Positions 7,520 to 16,197 of a stretch of 64,000 nucleotides of DNA are shown here, piece after piece. The position numbers and the translations under genes were made by a program. Below the pieces are notes generated by a model. It saw only the letters and a list, made by a program, of their open reading frames with translations. It was not told the origin of the DNA and did not search any database. How positions within the stretch are numbered: the stretch's first letter is position 1; each line of letters begins with the position of its first letter. Source of the DNA: Bradyrhizobium sp. cir1 (lineage in GTDB: Bacteria; Pseudomonadota; Alphaproteobacteria; Rhizobiales; Xanthobacteraceae); NCBI RefSeq assembly GCF_014198245.1, contig NZ_JACIHE010000004.1, positions 343,997 to 407,996 on the forward strand, in the 5' to 3' direction.

Positions 7520-8344
7520 TTAAGTCCCCGGCTTCTCCACCTCCCACTCGTTGTGGAACACGTGTCCATCCGTATCCTTCGCCTCCGCGCGAAAACGCTT
7601 GGCGCCGTTTGAGACATAGGTGAAGCGCAGGTTGGGATCTTCCGAGATCGAGATGCCGCCTTCCATCGACAGCACGGGGCTGTTGTCCTGGGTCAGCTTC
7701 AGCTGGTTGATGAAGAAGGCGGGAATGTAGAGCTGCGTGACCTGGTCCATCTGCAGCCCGGAATTGTTGGGATGGCCGATCATGATCTGTGCCTCGCGGA
7801 CGCGGCTGGCGGGACCGTCCTCACGGGCGAATTGCCGGTAGCGCATCTGGCCGAGCCGGTTCCTGGCTTCCTCGATGTTCTTTCCCGCCGGTGCGGAGCA
7901 ACCGCCGGAAGCCTTCACATAGACTTTCGAGACGTAGAGCTGGCCGTCGCTGAGCTCGGCGACGGCATGGACGTCGGTGTAATTGTTGACGCGCACGCGC
8001 GTGGAGATCTCGGTGACGTTGGCCTCCGGCCCGAGCTCGAACTTCGCCGCCATCGGCGCGGGATTGCGGTCGATTACCAGCGTGATCGAGCGGATGCGGC
8101 GGCTATCGGCCGGCGACAGCTTGCTGCGCAGGGTCACCGGCACGATCGCCGCGTCTTCGGCACGATACGGCATCTCGATGCCGATGATGTCGGCACCGTC
8201 GTGCATCGGACGGTTGCTGAAGATGTCCTGCACGAGGCCCGGCCAGGGATCATAGGCCTCTTCAGCCTGCACCGGCGCGGCAAAGGCGATGCCGAGGAGC
8301 AGGGCGATCAGAGGCAGGCGGCGTGTGCATCCCGGCATGGTCAT
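7520..8344 (-). CDS. Quinoprotein dehydrogenase-associated SoxYZ-like carrier protein
   Basis: A 274-residue exported protein fusing a SoxY-like and a SoxZ-like domain. The signal peptide ends near PVQA (residue 27). The SoxY-like part covers about 35-150 and ends in GGCSAP (Cys149), the equivalent of the substrate-carrying cysteine of SoxY. The SoxZ-like part follows from about 175 (IMIGHPNNSG, then IPAFFINQL). Fused SoxYZ-like proteins are a recognised companion of PQQ dehydrogenases, but their chemistry is not established. The gene lies 49 bases after a SoxH-like metallohydrolase on the same strand. No soxA, B or X is present, so thiosulfate oxidation is unlikely. Start 8344 is chosen over 8407 because it precedes the signal peptide; 8338 is possible. 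Confidence 0.85.
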   Translation of the reverse strand: MTMPGCTRRLPLIALLLGIAFAAPVQAEEAYDPWPGLVQDIFSNRPMHDGADIIGIEMPYRAEDAAIVPVTLRSKLSPADSRRIRSITLVIDRNPAPMAAKFELGPEANVTEISTRVRVNNYTDVHAVAELSDGQLYVSKVYVKASGGCSAPAGKNIEEARNRLGQMRYRQFAREDGPASRVREAQIMIGHPNNSGLQMDQVTQLYIPAFFINQLKLTQDNSPVLSMEGGISISEDPNLRFTYVSNGAKRFRAEAKDTDGHVFHNEWEVEKPGT

Positions 8345-8393
8345 GGTCCCCGGAGTCAGCGAAGCTGATCTCCTGCTTAGCGTAGCGCGCGCG

Positions 8394-9317
8394 CTACTCC
8401 CATTCAATTTCCGAAAATGCTGCAGTTGCGTTGCGGGCGTTGTAGTCCTCGAACAGCTGCCAGCGCGGCCGCTCTTCAGCGGCAGCCTTATCCGCGGCGG
8501 CGCGGATCGGCTCGCCTTTCTTGTTCAGCGTGCGAACGTCAGACAGCACCGTTGACAGGTAACGCCGTTCATCGCTCAGCGCGGCAGGCCACGCGCTCAC
8601 AGGGCCGTGACCGGGAACGACGCGCAGCGCCGGGATGGCCTCCAAATCTTTCAGCGTGGCGAGCCAGCCGCGGATGCTGCCGTCCATCACCGGAATGTGG
8701 CGGAGAAAGACGAGATCCCCTGCGAACAGGGTCTTGGTGGTCTCATCGAACACAGTCAGATCATTGTCGCTGTGCCCGGCCGGCCAGGCGCGCAAGGTCA
8801 GGCGGCGCGAGCCGAGATCGAGCGTTAGTGTGTCCGCCACGAGCAGGGTGGGTGGTACGATCTTCACGGGATCGATCAGATCGCTGCCCATGATGCGTCT
8901 GAAATTGTCGAGATAAAACGGCCCGCGGCTCGCCAGCGCCTGCGGCAGCTTGCTGTGGCCGACGAAGCTGGTTCCGTCCGCCGCGAAGGCGGCATTGCCG
9001 AAGACATGATCGGGATGACCGTGGGTGTTGATGACGTAGCGGATCGGCTTGGCGGTGCGCGCCTTCACCGCCGCCAGCAGCGCCTCGCCCACGCGAAAAC
9101 TGCCGCCGGTGTCGATCACGGCCACAGCATCATCGCCGACGATGAACCCGACATTGGCGATGTCGCCTTCGTTCTCACGGCTCATCAGGGCAATGGTCCC
9201 GGAGTGTACGAAGATTCCGGGCGCGACTTCGCTCACAGGCAATTCGGCCGCCCCGGCGCGTGCTAGCGTCGCGAGTCCGAGGGACAAGCCTGCAATCACG
9301 AGAGCAATGCGAGACAC
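8394..9317 (-). CDS. Quinoprotein relay system zinc metallohydrolase (SoxH-like, metallo-beta-lactamase fold)
   Basis: A 307-residue exported metallo-beta-lactamase-fold protein. The signal peptide is about residues 1-23. The metal motif is THGHPDH (H99, H101, D103, H104), with further ligands likely in PAGHSDND and PGHGPVS. It is transcribed with the SoxYZ-like carrier, and the pair is the SoxH-related/SoxYZ-related 'quinoprotein relay' combination found near PQQ dehydrogenases. The proposed role is hydrolysis of a group carried on the SoxYZ-like cysteine; that is inference from Sox analogy. It is divergent from the XoxJ/MxaJ-type binding protein. Confidence 0.88.
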   Translation of the reverse strand: MSRIALVIAGLSLGLATLARAGAAELPVSEVAPGIFVHSGTIALMSRENEGDIANVGFIVGDDAVAVIDTGGSFRVGEALLAAVKARTAKPIRYVINTHGHPDHVFGNAAFAADGTSFVGHSKLPQALASRGPFYLDNFRRIMGSDLIDPVKIVPPTLLVADTLTLDLGSRRLTLRAWPAGHSDNDLTVFDETTKTLFAGDLVFLRHIPVMDGSIRGWLATLKDLEAIPALRVVPGHGPVSAWPAALSDERRYLSTVLSDVRTLNKKGEPIRAAADKAAAEERPRWQLFEDYNARNATAAFSEIEWE

Positions 9318-9445
9318 TTTTTCGCCTCAGTTCAAAGGGTTTTGCGCATTGCACTGCAGCATAGCAAAGCCGGCACAAAGCTTGGCAAACATGGCACGTC
9401 ATGCGTTGCATGGATAACATTCAAACAAAACGAGGAGGAAGCGCG

Positions 9446-10330
9446 ATGACGGAGGCCGGACGACATCGTCGCTGGTTGGTCCTGCTGTGGGGTCTGGCTG
9501 CGGCCTGCGCTCTGGGCGACATCGCCATGGCGCAGACGAGCGAGACCGGAGACCTCTCGTTCGAACTGGTCGATCCAAAGGTGCTGCGCGTCTGCGCCGA
9601 CCCGCGCAATCTGCCGTTCTCCAACGAGAAGGGCGAGGGCTTCGAGAACAAGCTCGCCGAGTTCCTGGCGGACAAGCTGCAGAAGAAGCTCGACTACGTG
9701 TTCTTCCCGCAGGCCACCGGCTTCGTGCGGATGACGCTGGGCGCGCATCGCTGCGACGTCATCATGGGCTTCCCGCAGGGCGACGACCTCGTGCAGGGCA
9801 CCAATCCCTACTACCGCACGACCTATGCACTTGTCGCGAAGGCTGGCAGCGGGCTCGACGACGTCGACACGCTGGAGGACGCGCGCCTGAAGGGCAAGCA
9901 CGTTGGCATCGTCGCCGGCACGCCGCCGGCGACCAACATGGCGCTTGCAGGCCTGATGGGCGATGCCAAGCCCTATCCGCTGATGATCGACACACGCTTC
10001 GACAACTCGGCACAGGCGATGATCGATGACCTCGCCGCCGGCAAGATCGATGCCGGCGTGCTGTGGGGGCCGATGGCCGGCTACTACGCGAAGAAGGCCG
10101 GCTCTTCGCTCCATGTCACGCCGCTGGTGAAGGAAGCGACCGGGCCGAAGCTGGTCTATCGCATCGGCATGGGCGTGCGGCCCGCCGATCAGAACTGGAA
10201 ACGGCAGCTCAACCGGCTGATCCAGGAGAACCAGGGCGAGATCAACAAGATCCTGCTCGACTTCGGCGTGCCGCTGCTGGACGAGAGCGACCGGCCGCTC
10301 GGCGCGGAGACGGCCAAGAAGACGCCATGA
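9446..10330 (+). CDS. XoxJ/MxaJ-type periplasmic binding protein associated with quinoprotein dehydrogenase
   Basis: A 294-residue periplasmic type II binding-protein fold. Start 9446 has GAGGAGGA upstream. The signal peptide ends near DIAMAQ. The mature domain contains LRVCADPRNLPFSNEKG, the characteristic opening of MoxJ/XoxJ proteins, and HRCDVIMGFPQG further on. MxaJ/XoxJ are needed for active methanol dehydrogenase and have been proposed to help assemble or activate the enzyme rather than serve transport. The stop overlaps the start of the CxxxCW gene by 4 bases (ATGA), so the two are translationally coupled. Confidence 0.9.
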   Translation: MTEAGRHRRWLVLLWGLAAACALGDIAMAQTSETGDLSFELVDPKVLRVCADPRNLPFSNEKGEGFENKLAEFLADKLQKKLDYVFFPQATGFVRMTLGAHRCDVIMGFPQGDDLVQGTNPYYRTTYALVAKAGSGLDDVDTLEDARLKGKHVGIVAGTPPATNMALAGLMGDAKPYPLMIDTRFDNSAQAMIDDLAAGKIDAGVLWGPMAGYYAKKAGSSLHVTPLVKEATGPKLVYRIGMGVRPADQNWKRQLNRLIQENQGEINKILLDFGVPLLDESDRPLGAETAKKTP

Positions 10331-10884
10331 CAAGGCCTGTTGCCGCTGCACTGGTTGCCGCCATTCTGGCGGCGCCGGCATTCGCGCAGCAGCAGGAGCC
10401 GTTCGAGCCCGAGGGCTATCGCATCGACAATTATCGCGCGCCGGTGCCCGAGACGCTTGCCGGCGCTCGCGTGCTCACCACGGCCGAGGCCGAGGCGATG
10501 TGGCGCGCGAAGAGCGGCGCTTTCATCGACGTGATGCCGCGTCCGCCAAAGCCAAAGAATTTGCCCGAAGGCACGGTGTGGCGCGATGCGCCGCGCAGGA
10601 ACATTCCGGGCAGCCTGTGGCTGCCCGATACCGGCTACGGCAGTTTGCCGCCGGCGATGGACGATTATTTCCAGCGCGGCCTCGCGCATGCCTCGCGCGG
10701 CGACAAGGCCGCGCCGCTGGTGATCTATTGTCTCGCCGATTGCTGGATGTCCTGGAACGCCGCCAAGCGCGCATTGGCGTACGGCTATTCCAACATCGCC
10801 TGGTATCCTGAGGGCACCGACGGCTGGGAGCGCGCGAAGCTTCCGATGGAAGACGCGCAGCCGGAGCCGCGGCCGGAGCAGTAG
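10327..10884 (+). CDS. PQQ-dependent catabolism-associated CxxxCW-motif protein (rhodanese-like)
   Basis: A 185-residue exported protein with a signal peptide of about 20 residues (ending AFAQ) and a rhodanese-like domain. The key motif is YCLADCWMSWNAAKR with C135, C139 and W140, matching the quinoprotein-associated 'CXXCW' family although three residues separate the cysteines here. It overlaps the XoxJ-type gene by ATGA. It is predicted to be a periplasmic redox or sulfur-handling accessory of the PQQ dehydrogenase, alongside the SoxYZ-like carrier; the mechanism is unknown. Confidence 0.88.
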   Translation: MTRPVAAALVAAILAAPAFAQQQEPFEPEGYRIDNYRAPVPETLAGARVLTTAEAEAMWRAKSGAFIDVMPRPPKPKNLPEGTVWRDAPRRNIPGSLWLPDTGYGSLPPAMDDYFQRGLAHASRGDKAAPLVIYCLADCWMSWNAAKRALAYGYSNIAWYPEGTDGWERAKLPMEDAQPEPRPEQ

Positions 10885-10904
10885 CGGTCACCCACAGATG
10901 CGCT

Positions 10905-11208
10905 CCCTCGCCTCGCTTGCGGGGGCGCGACGAGCTTCGCTCGCGCTATGGGGTTGGGGTGAGCGGGAGTCTCCGCGGGGGTGGTGTCAGAGAGACTCGC
11001 AGCTTTCTCCTCGTCATTGCGAGCGCAGCGAAGCAATCCAGAATCTTTCCGCAAAGGGACTCTGGATTGCTTCGCTGCGCTCGCAATGACGTTGTGGACG
11101 GAGCGTCCCGCATATCGACAGGACGAACTCGGCGGAGACTCCCCCTCACCCGGATTCCATCTTCGATGCAATCCGGCCTCTCCCCCGCGCGCGGGAAGAG
11201 GCGAAGAA
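10905..11208. repeat. Composite repeat: ctccctcgcc...gggaagaggcg unit interrupted by a cattgcgagcgcagcg palindrome
   Basis: The outer element (10905-10980 and 11130-11208) belongs to the 'cctctcccc...ggggagagg' family. Nested in it at 11013-11090 is a near-perfect palindrome with arms gtcattgcgagcgcagcgaa and ttcgctgcgctcgcaatgac. Nesting shows that one repeat inserted into another. No gene is seen in 10885-11214. Confidence 0.8.
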
Positions 11209-11214
11209 ATTACG

Positions 11215-11514
11215 CTACTGCTTCTGCAACTTCGTCAGCGTGCCCGTACCGTTGGTGTCGGTAGCGGAGTATGTCACCCTGTCGCCGGCATGAACCGCCT
11301 CCAGCATCGCGGCGTCCTTGGCCTTGTACTCCTGGAGTGCGCCGGCGCTGCCGGCACTGGCGCCGACCGTGCCTTTCTGGGTCTGCTGGATCGAAATCGT
11401 GCCGTTGAGCCGGTCGATCCGCGTGATCATTCCGGTCATGTCGTCAGCGAGAGCGCTGGATGCGAGCATGCTGAGGGCTGCAGCGCCCGCGAAGATGAAT
11501 TTTGTTGTTCCCAT
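11215..11514 (-). CDS. Small secreted protein, CusF/DUF1344-like
   Basis: A 99-residue protein with a signal peptide (about residues 1-23, ending ALADD). A small beta-barrel-like domain follows, with GMITRIDRLNGTISIQQ and a C-terminal VTYSATDTNGTGTLTKLQ. This pattern resembles DUF1344 and the CusF OB-like fold, but the Met/His/Trp copper ligands of CusF are absent. It lies 137 bases downstream of the transporter operon on the same strand. Function unknown; family assignment tentative. Confidence 0.65.
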   Translation of the reverse strand: MGTTKFIFAGAAALSMLASSALADDMTGMITRIDRLNGTISIQQTQKGTVGASAGSAGALQEYKAKDAAMLEAVHAGDRVTYSATDTNGTGTLTKLQKQ

Positions 11515-11650
11515 CGAGGTCTCCTGACGTCTGGAGTTGACTTCGACAAGCCATCATAAATCGATTTGGTTCCGGCAGATAGCGCGGCAAAAGGTTAACG
11601 CTCCTGAGGCGATCGCGGGAACTTTTCGTGAGCCGTCAGCGAGGCTGACG

Positions 11651-12265
11651 CTATTCCATTTCCTGCTGGATCACGCGCCCGAGCGCGAACAGGCGCTGGT
11701 CGATCGAGGTCGGAACCTCGCAGACGAAGCGCACCACCTTGTGACGATCCTCGAAAATGCGGGTCTTCCAGATCAGCTCGTTGCTGAGCGCCTCGACCCT
11801 GGCTTCGTCACGCGGCGTCGCGCTCTGCAGGGCCTGGAGCTGAAGCGTCTCCTCGCGGATCTTGTCGGCAGCGTCGCGCTGCTTGCGGCTGACGCGCTCG
11901 AGCCCGAGCATGACTTGTGAGCGCTGGGCGTTGAGCGTATCGAACAGGCCGGCAAACAGCAGCTTGGCGTTCGCGGTCTTGTCGGCTGAGGAACCTGCGA
12001 GAAACTCCTTCACCGACTTTTCCGCCTCATCCAGCGGCGTCTTGCGCGCCGCCAGTTTTGAGACCAGTGCGCTGACCCTGGCGTCGTCCTTCCACCTTGT
12101 CTCGGCGTCACCGAGCGCAGGACCGGCCCAGACGGCGGCAAGCGAGATCTCCGGCACTTTTGCCTGTGTGCAGGGCCAGTCCGGATAGCGCGGATCGGCC
12201 GCGTGCGCGGCCGTGCTCGCAACAGCAAGCACCAGAGCAGCCGTCGCCAGAACCCGAACCTTCAT
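11651..12265 (-). CDS. Exported helical protein, last gene of the PQQ/lanthanide ABC operon
   Basis: A 204-residue protein with a signal peptide of about 22 residues. The short mature N-terminus contains YPDWPCTQ and an FVCEV cysteine lies near the C-terminus, flanking a long alpha-helical, possibly coiled-coil middle (about 75-165). It overlaps the permease gene by 4 bases (ATGA). Position and type correspond to the exported protein that follows the ATPase and permease in the Methylorubrum lut cluster. A periplasmic helper role in metal or metal-chelate handling is inferred from that context. Confidence 0.75.
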   Translation of the reverse strand: MKVRVLATAALVLAVASTAAHAADPRYPDWPCTQAKVPEISLAAVWAGPALGDAETRWKDDARVSALVSKLAARKTPLDEAEKSVKEFLAGSSADKTANAKLLFAGLFDTLNAQRSQVMLGLERVSRKQRDAADKIREETLQLQALQSATPRDEARVEALSNELIWKTRIFEDRHKVVRFVCEVPTSIDQRLFALGRVIQQEME

Positions 12266-13110
12266 CCTTCGCCTCCCGCGGGCCCCCGTCGCGCCAGCCC
12301 GCGCGAGGGATCATAGGCCCAAATCGCGCCGATCATGAAGACGATTGTGCAGGCTGCGACCACCGCCAGCGAGATCCAGTTGATTTGCCCGTAGAGTGCA
12401 AAACGTATCAGCTCCACCGCATGGGTGAACGGATTGGCCTCGCAGAGATAATAGAGATAGGGGCTGCCCTCCTGCACCCGCCAGAGCGGGTAGAGCGCCG
12501 ATGAGGCAAAGAACATCGGGAAGATCACGAAGTTCATGACGCCGGCAAAATTCTCCAGCTGCTTGATGCCGGAGGAGATCAGCATGCCGAGCGAACCCAG
12601 CATCAGCCCGGACAGGATCAGCGCCGGCAGCACGGTGAGATAGCCTGACGGCGGCGGCGTGATGTCCCAGAGCCAGGCGATCAGCAGGAACGCATAGACC
12701 TGGAGCAGCGACACCGCGGTGCCCGCGAGCAGCTTGCAGAACAGCAGGAAGCCGCGCGGCAGCGGGCTCACCAAGAGCGTGCGCATGTTGCCCATCTCGC
12801 GGTCGTAGACCATCGAGAGCGAGGACTGCATGCCGTTGAAGAGCTGGATCATCGCCATCAGCCCGGGCGCGATATAGACCTCGTAGAGGATGTAGGTCTC
12901 GTAAGGCGGGATGATGGAGATGCCGAGCACCTGGCGGAAGCCGGCGGCGAAGATGAAGAGCCACACCAGGGGGCGGACCAGCGCCGAGACGAAACGTTCG
13001 CGCTGATGCAGGAAACGCAGGCCCTCGCGCCAGACGATGCCGGTGAGGCAGGTCATGTACTCCGCGGCCGAGAAGCCGCGCGGGGCATCGCGCGTGGTGA
13101 TGCTGCTCAT
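12262..13110 (-). CDS. ABC-2-type permease, PedC/LutF-like, PQQ-dependent alcohol system
   Basis: A 282-residue inner-membrane protein with about six transmembrane segments of the ABC-2 (NodJ/DrrB-like) family, including the MVYDREMGNMRTLLVSPLPR loop typical of ABC-2 permeases. Both ends overlap neighbouring genes by ATGA. Homologues in the Pseudomonas ped and Methylorubrum lut clusters are needed for lanthanide-dependent growth. The ABC-2 family normally exports, so pairing with a periplasmic binding protein is odd and direction of transport is uncertain. Confidence 0.88.
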   Translation of the reverse strand: MSSITTRDAPRGFSAAEYMTCLTGIVWREGLRFLHQRERFVSALVRPLVWLFIFAAGFRQVLGISIIPPYETYILYEVYIAPGLMAMIQLFNGMQSSLSMVYDREMGNMRTLLVSPLPRGFLLFCKLLAGTAVSLLQVYAFLLIAWLWDITPPPSGYLTVLPALILSGLMLGSLGMLISSGIKQLENFAGVMNFVIFPMFFASSALYPLWRVQEGSPYLYYLCEANPFTHAVELIRFALYGQINWISLAVVAACTIVFMIGAIWAYDPSRGLARRGPAGGEG

Positions 13111-13913
13111 GCGCCGCCTCCCGGCATGGTTTGCGCGCCGGTGAGGCGCATGAAGGCGGTGTTGACGTCCTGCGCGCCGGCTTCAGAGATGACCTGGCTC
13201 ATCGGCCCCTGTGCCAGCACCTTGCCCTGGTGCAGCACCACGAGATCGTCACCCGCCATGATCTCGTCGAACAGATGCGTGGCCCAGAGCACACCGATGC
13301 CTTGCTCCGTCACGAGCTGGCGGACATGGCTGATGATGTCGGCGCGTGCCTTGACGTCGAGGCCGACGGTCGGCTCGTCCAGCAACAGCAGCCGCGGCCG
13401 GTGCAGCAGGGCGCGGGCGATCTCCAGCCGCCGCATCTGTCCGCCGGAGAGATCGCGCACCTTGCTGCCGGCACGATCGGCGAGCCCGATGCGGCCGAGC
13501 AGCTCGGCGCTGCGCGCGGCAGCATCACGGCGGCCGATGCCGTGCAGCGCGGCGTGATAGAGCAGGTTCTGCGTCAGCGACAGATCGAGATCGAGCGTGC
13601 GCGGCTGGAATACGACGCCGAGCAGCCGCAGCGCCTCGCCGGGACTCTTGCTGACGTCATGCCCGAAAATGCCGACGCGGCCGGACTGGATGCCGAACAG
13701 CCGCGTGATCAGCGAGAACAGCGTGCTCTTGCCGGCGCCGTTCAGCCCGAGCAGCGCAGTGAAGCTCGCGGGCTGCACATTGAAGGAGACGTCCATCAAC
13801 GCGCGCCGCGGGCCGTAAGAATGGCTGACGCCCTCGATCGACAGCGCCGGCGCCGCGACCGGATCAGGCCTCGGCGTCTCGCGTGGTTCGGTGATGGGGG
13901 CAGGGCTGGTCAT
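13107..13913 (-). CDS. ABC transporter ATP-binding protein, PQQ-dependent alcohol system (LutE-like)
   Basis: A 268-residue ABC ATPase. Walker A is GLNGAGKST (about residues 55-63), the signature is LSGGQMRRLEIARALL, Walker B is LLLLDEPTVGLD and the H-loop is WATHLFDE. It is coupled by 4-base overlaps to the beta-propeller gene upstream and the ABC-2 permease downstream. It powers the PedC/LutF-like permease. LutE-type ATPases are required for lanthanide uptake in Methylorubrum; application here is inference from cluster content. Confidence 0.9.
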   Translation of the reverse strand: MTSPAPITEPRETPRPDPVAAPALSIEGVSHSYGPRRALMDVSFNVQPASFTALLGLNGAGKSTLFSLITRLFGIQSGRVGIFGHDVSKSPGEALRLLGVVFQPRTLDLDLSLTQNLLYHAALHGIGRRDAAARSAELLGRIGLADRAGSKVRDLSGGQMRRLEIARALLHRPRLLLLDEPTVGLDVKARADIISHVRQLVTEQGIGVLWATHLFDEIMAGDDLVVLHQGKVLAQGPMSQVISEAGAQDVNTAFMRLTGAQTMPGGGA

Positions 13914-14890
13914 GGCGCGATCGTGATACCCCAGGGCAGTTCACCCACCTGAATGGTCTTGATCACCTTTTGCGCGGCAACGTCGATGACGGACACGTCA
14001 TTCGACACGCCGTTGGTGGTGAGCAGGTATTTTTCGTCAGGCGTGAATGCCATGTGCCAGACGCGCTGCCCGACCAGCAAATATTTCGTCACCTTGCGCG
14101 AGGCGACATCGACCACGGCGACGCGATTGGCGGGCCCGAGCGCGACGAAGGCGGTCTTGTCGTCCTTGGTCATGCCGATGCCGACCGGCTGGATCGCCTC
14201 CTTCCGCAACCCCGGAATCTCGAACGTGACCTTGCCGATCACCTCGTGTTTCCTGGGATCGATCACCGACACCGTGCCGCCGATCTCCGAGGACACCCAG
14301 AGCTCCGAACTGTCATGCTTGAATTCGGCAAAGCGCGGCCGTGCGTCGACCAGCACATTGGCGACGATCTGGCGCGAGGTGGTGTCGATGAAATGCGCCA
14401 TGTTGGTGGTTTCAGACGTGTTGATCAGCATCTTGCCGTCGGGGCTGATGGTCATGCCCTCGGGCTCGACGCCGACCTGGATGTCGCCGAGCCGGGCACG
14501 CTTCTCGAGGTCGATCACGGTCACCGTGTTGTCGTTCTCGTTGGCGACATAGAGAATCTTGCCGGCGGCATCCTGCGCGAACAGCTCGGGATCTGGCCCG
14601 GAGGGCAGGCTGTCGACCACGCTTTGGGTCTTGGCGTCGATCACCTGGATGGTGTCGTCGTCGCCGACCGCGACCATGACGAACTTGCCGTCGCGTGTGA
14701 AGTCGATGCCGCGCGGGCGCTGACCGACCTTGATGGTCTTGGTCACGGTCCAGCTGTCGGTATCGATCACCGAGACCGTGTTGCCTTTCTCGTTCGAGAC
14801 ATAGGCGATGAACGCATGCGCAGGCACCGCGACGAGCGCCAGTCCGGAGAGAAGCCCCACACGCCACATGCGCAACATCTGCGTCCTCAT
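13910..14890 (-). CDS. PQQ-dependent catabolism-associated YVTN beta-propeller protein
   Basis: A 326-residue exported protein. Start ATG 14890 overlaps the stop of the binding-protein gene (ATGA). The signal peptide ends PAHA (residue 26). About seven blades of YVTN repeats follow, such as VSVIDTDSWTVTKTIKVGQ and IQVIDAKTQSVVDSL. It is a soluble periplasmic propeller that always accompanies this class of ABC transporter and could serve as a docking or chelate-binding surface. No active-site residues can be named. Confidence 0.88.
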   Translation of the reverse strand: MRTQMLRMWRVGLLSGLALVAVPAHAFIAYVSNEKGNTVSVIDTDSWTVTKTIKVGQRPRGIDFTRDGKFVMVAVGDDDTIQVIDAKTQSVVDSLPSGPDPELFAQDAAGKILYVANENDNTVTVIDLEKRARLGDIQVGVEPEGMTISPDGKMLINTSETTNMAHFIDTTSRQIVANVLVDARPRFAEFKHDSSELWVSSEIGGTVSVIDPRKHEVIGKVTFEIPGLRKEAIQPVGIGMTKDDKTAFVALGPANRVAVVDVASRKVTKYLLVGQRVWHMAFTPDEKYLLTTNGVSNDVSVIDVAAQKVIKTIQVGELPWGITIAP

Positions 14891-16068
14891 TTCAGCTTGC
14901 ATTTGCTCTCCGGGCGATCGTAGCCGAGCGTGTCGAGCTCGGAGACCTGGTGCAGGAATCCTTCCTGCGGCGACACCGACACCACCATGCGGCCGTCGAC
15001 CAGCAGGATCGGCTGGCGCAGCTGCAGATTCCAGTCGCGCAAGGTCAGCCGCGTGCCCTTGAAGGCGGCGACCGAGAAGTCCGGGCCCTCGATGAAGTCG
15101 GTGACCTTCCTGACGTCGCCGGAATTGGTGCGCGAGGTGGCTTCCCCGATCATGCGCACCGCGGTCCAGGCCTGCATGTCGAGCGCGGTCATGCGCCGCG
15201 AATTCAGCTTGATGAAGCGGTTCTGCATCTGGATCGCGCCCCACTGGTCCTGCGATGCGTCCCAGCTGCGCGGCACGAGGCCGGCTGAGCCCGCGACCGG
15301 CCGCGGATCCCAGGTGCGATAGGGCAGGTACGCGCCGAACACCTCGCTCTCGTCGGCGGCGACCAGCACGTCGTAGGCGGGCGCCTGCTGCGTGAACACC
15401 GGCATCTGCCGCTGGATCTGCGTGACGCCCGAGTCGGTGCGCCGCGCGCCGCCCTTGTCTTCAAATGTGCGCTCCTGCACGATCTTGGCACCGAACCGCG
15501 CCGCGGTGCGCCGGAGCGCATCGGCGAACAGCTTGTCCTCGTCATGCGAGCCGACCACCAGCAGCCAGCGCGACCACTTCTTCCACACCAGATATTGGCC
15601 GAGCGCATCCGCCAGCATCGCGCGCGTCGGGGCGGTGTGGATGACATTGGCGCGACAATCGGCCTCGCGCAGCCGCTCGTCGATTGCGCCGGCGTTGAAC
15701 AGCAGCGTGCCGCGGTCGCGCAGGGCGTCGGCGACCTTCAAGAGCGCATCAGCCGGCAGGTCGGCGATGATGAAGCCGTTTTTCTCGGCGAGCGCGGTTG
15801 CGGCCTGCGCCGCGTCCTCGCCTTCCCTGATGCGGCGCTCCTCCAGCGTAAACCGCTGGCCCGTGAATTTTCCGGTGGTGTTGTTGTCCTCGATGGCGAG
15901 GCGGGCACCGGCAACACCGTCATTCTCGGTGGGCTGCTCGACCAGCGACAGCGTCGATCTGGTGCCGGCGATTCCGAGATAGCCGACGCCGATCGTGACG
16001 GGGTCGGCCGCGAGCGCGCTCGTCGCGGCAAGACTCCAAGCGATCAGGCCGACCAACCATCGGATCAT
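14887..16068 (-). CDS. ABC transporter substrate-binding protein, PQQ-dependent alcohol system (LutA-like)
   Basis: About 393 residues, start ATG 16068 with GGAGGAAAT upstream. The signal peptide ends near ALAAD. The mature part is a branched-chain-amino-acid-type (type I) periplasmic binding fold beginning VTIGVGYLG, with LLVVGSHDEDK in the second lobe. It is the first gene of a five-gene operon in which every junction is a 4-base ATGA overlap. A binding protein of this family with an ABC-2 permease is the distinguishing layout of PedABC/Lut-type systems linked to rare-earth-dependent growth. The ligand may be a lanthanide chelate or an alcohol-derived molecule. Confidence 0.87.
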   Translation of the reverse strand: MIRWLVGLIAWSLAATSALAADPVTIGVGYLGIAGTRSTLSLVEQPTENDGVAGARLAIEDNNTTGKFTGQRFTLEERRIREGEDAAQAATALAEKNGFIIADLPADALLKVADALRDRGTLLFNAGAIDERLREADCRANVIHTAPTRAMLADALGQYLVWKKWSRWLLVVGSHDEDKLFADALRRTAARFGAKIVQERTFEDKGGARRTDSGVTQIQRQMPVFTQQAPAYDVLVAADESEVFGAYLPYRTWDPRPVAGSAGLVPRSWDASQDQWGAIQMQNRFIKLNSRRMTALDMQAWTAVRMIGEATSRTNSGDVRKVTDFIEGPDFSVAAFKGTRLTLRDWNLQLRQPILLVDGRMVVSVSPQEGFLHQVSELDTLGYDRPESKCKLK

Positions 16069-16197
16069 ATTTCCTCCAGGCGTTCTCCCCGGCTTGACCA
16101 CCGGTGGAGAATTGTTTCTGCTTCAAGCATGACCGATTTGTCAGGGCATGCAACCCCGCATTTCGTCCTTGCGCACGCGAGGGCAGGAATCACGATC

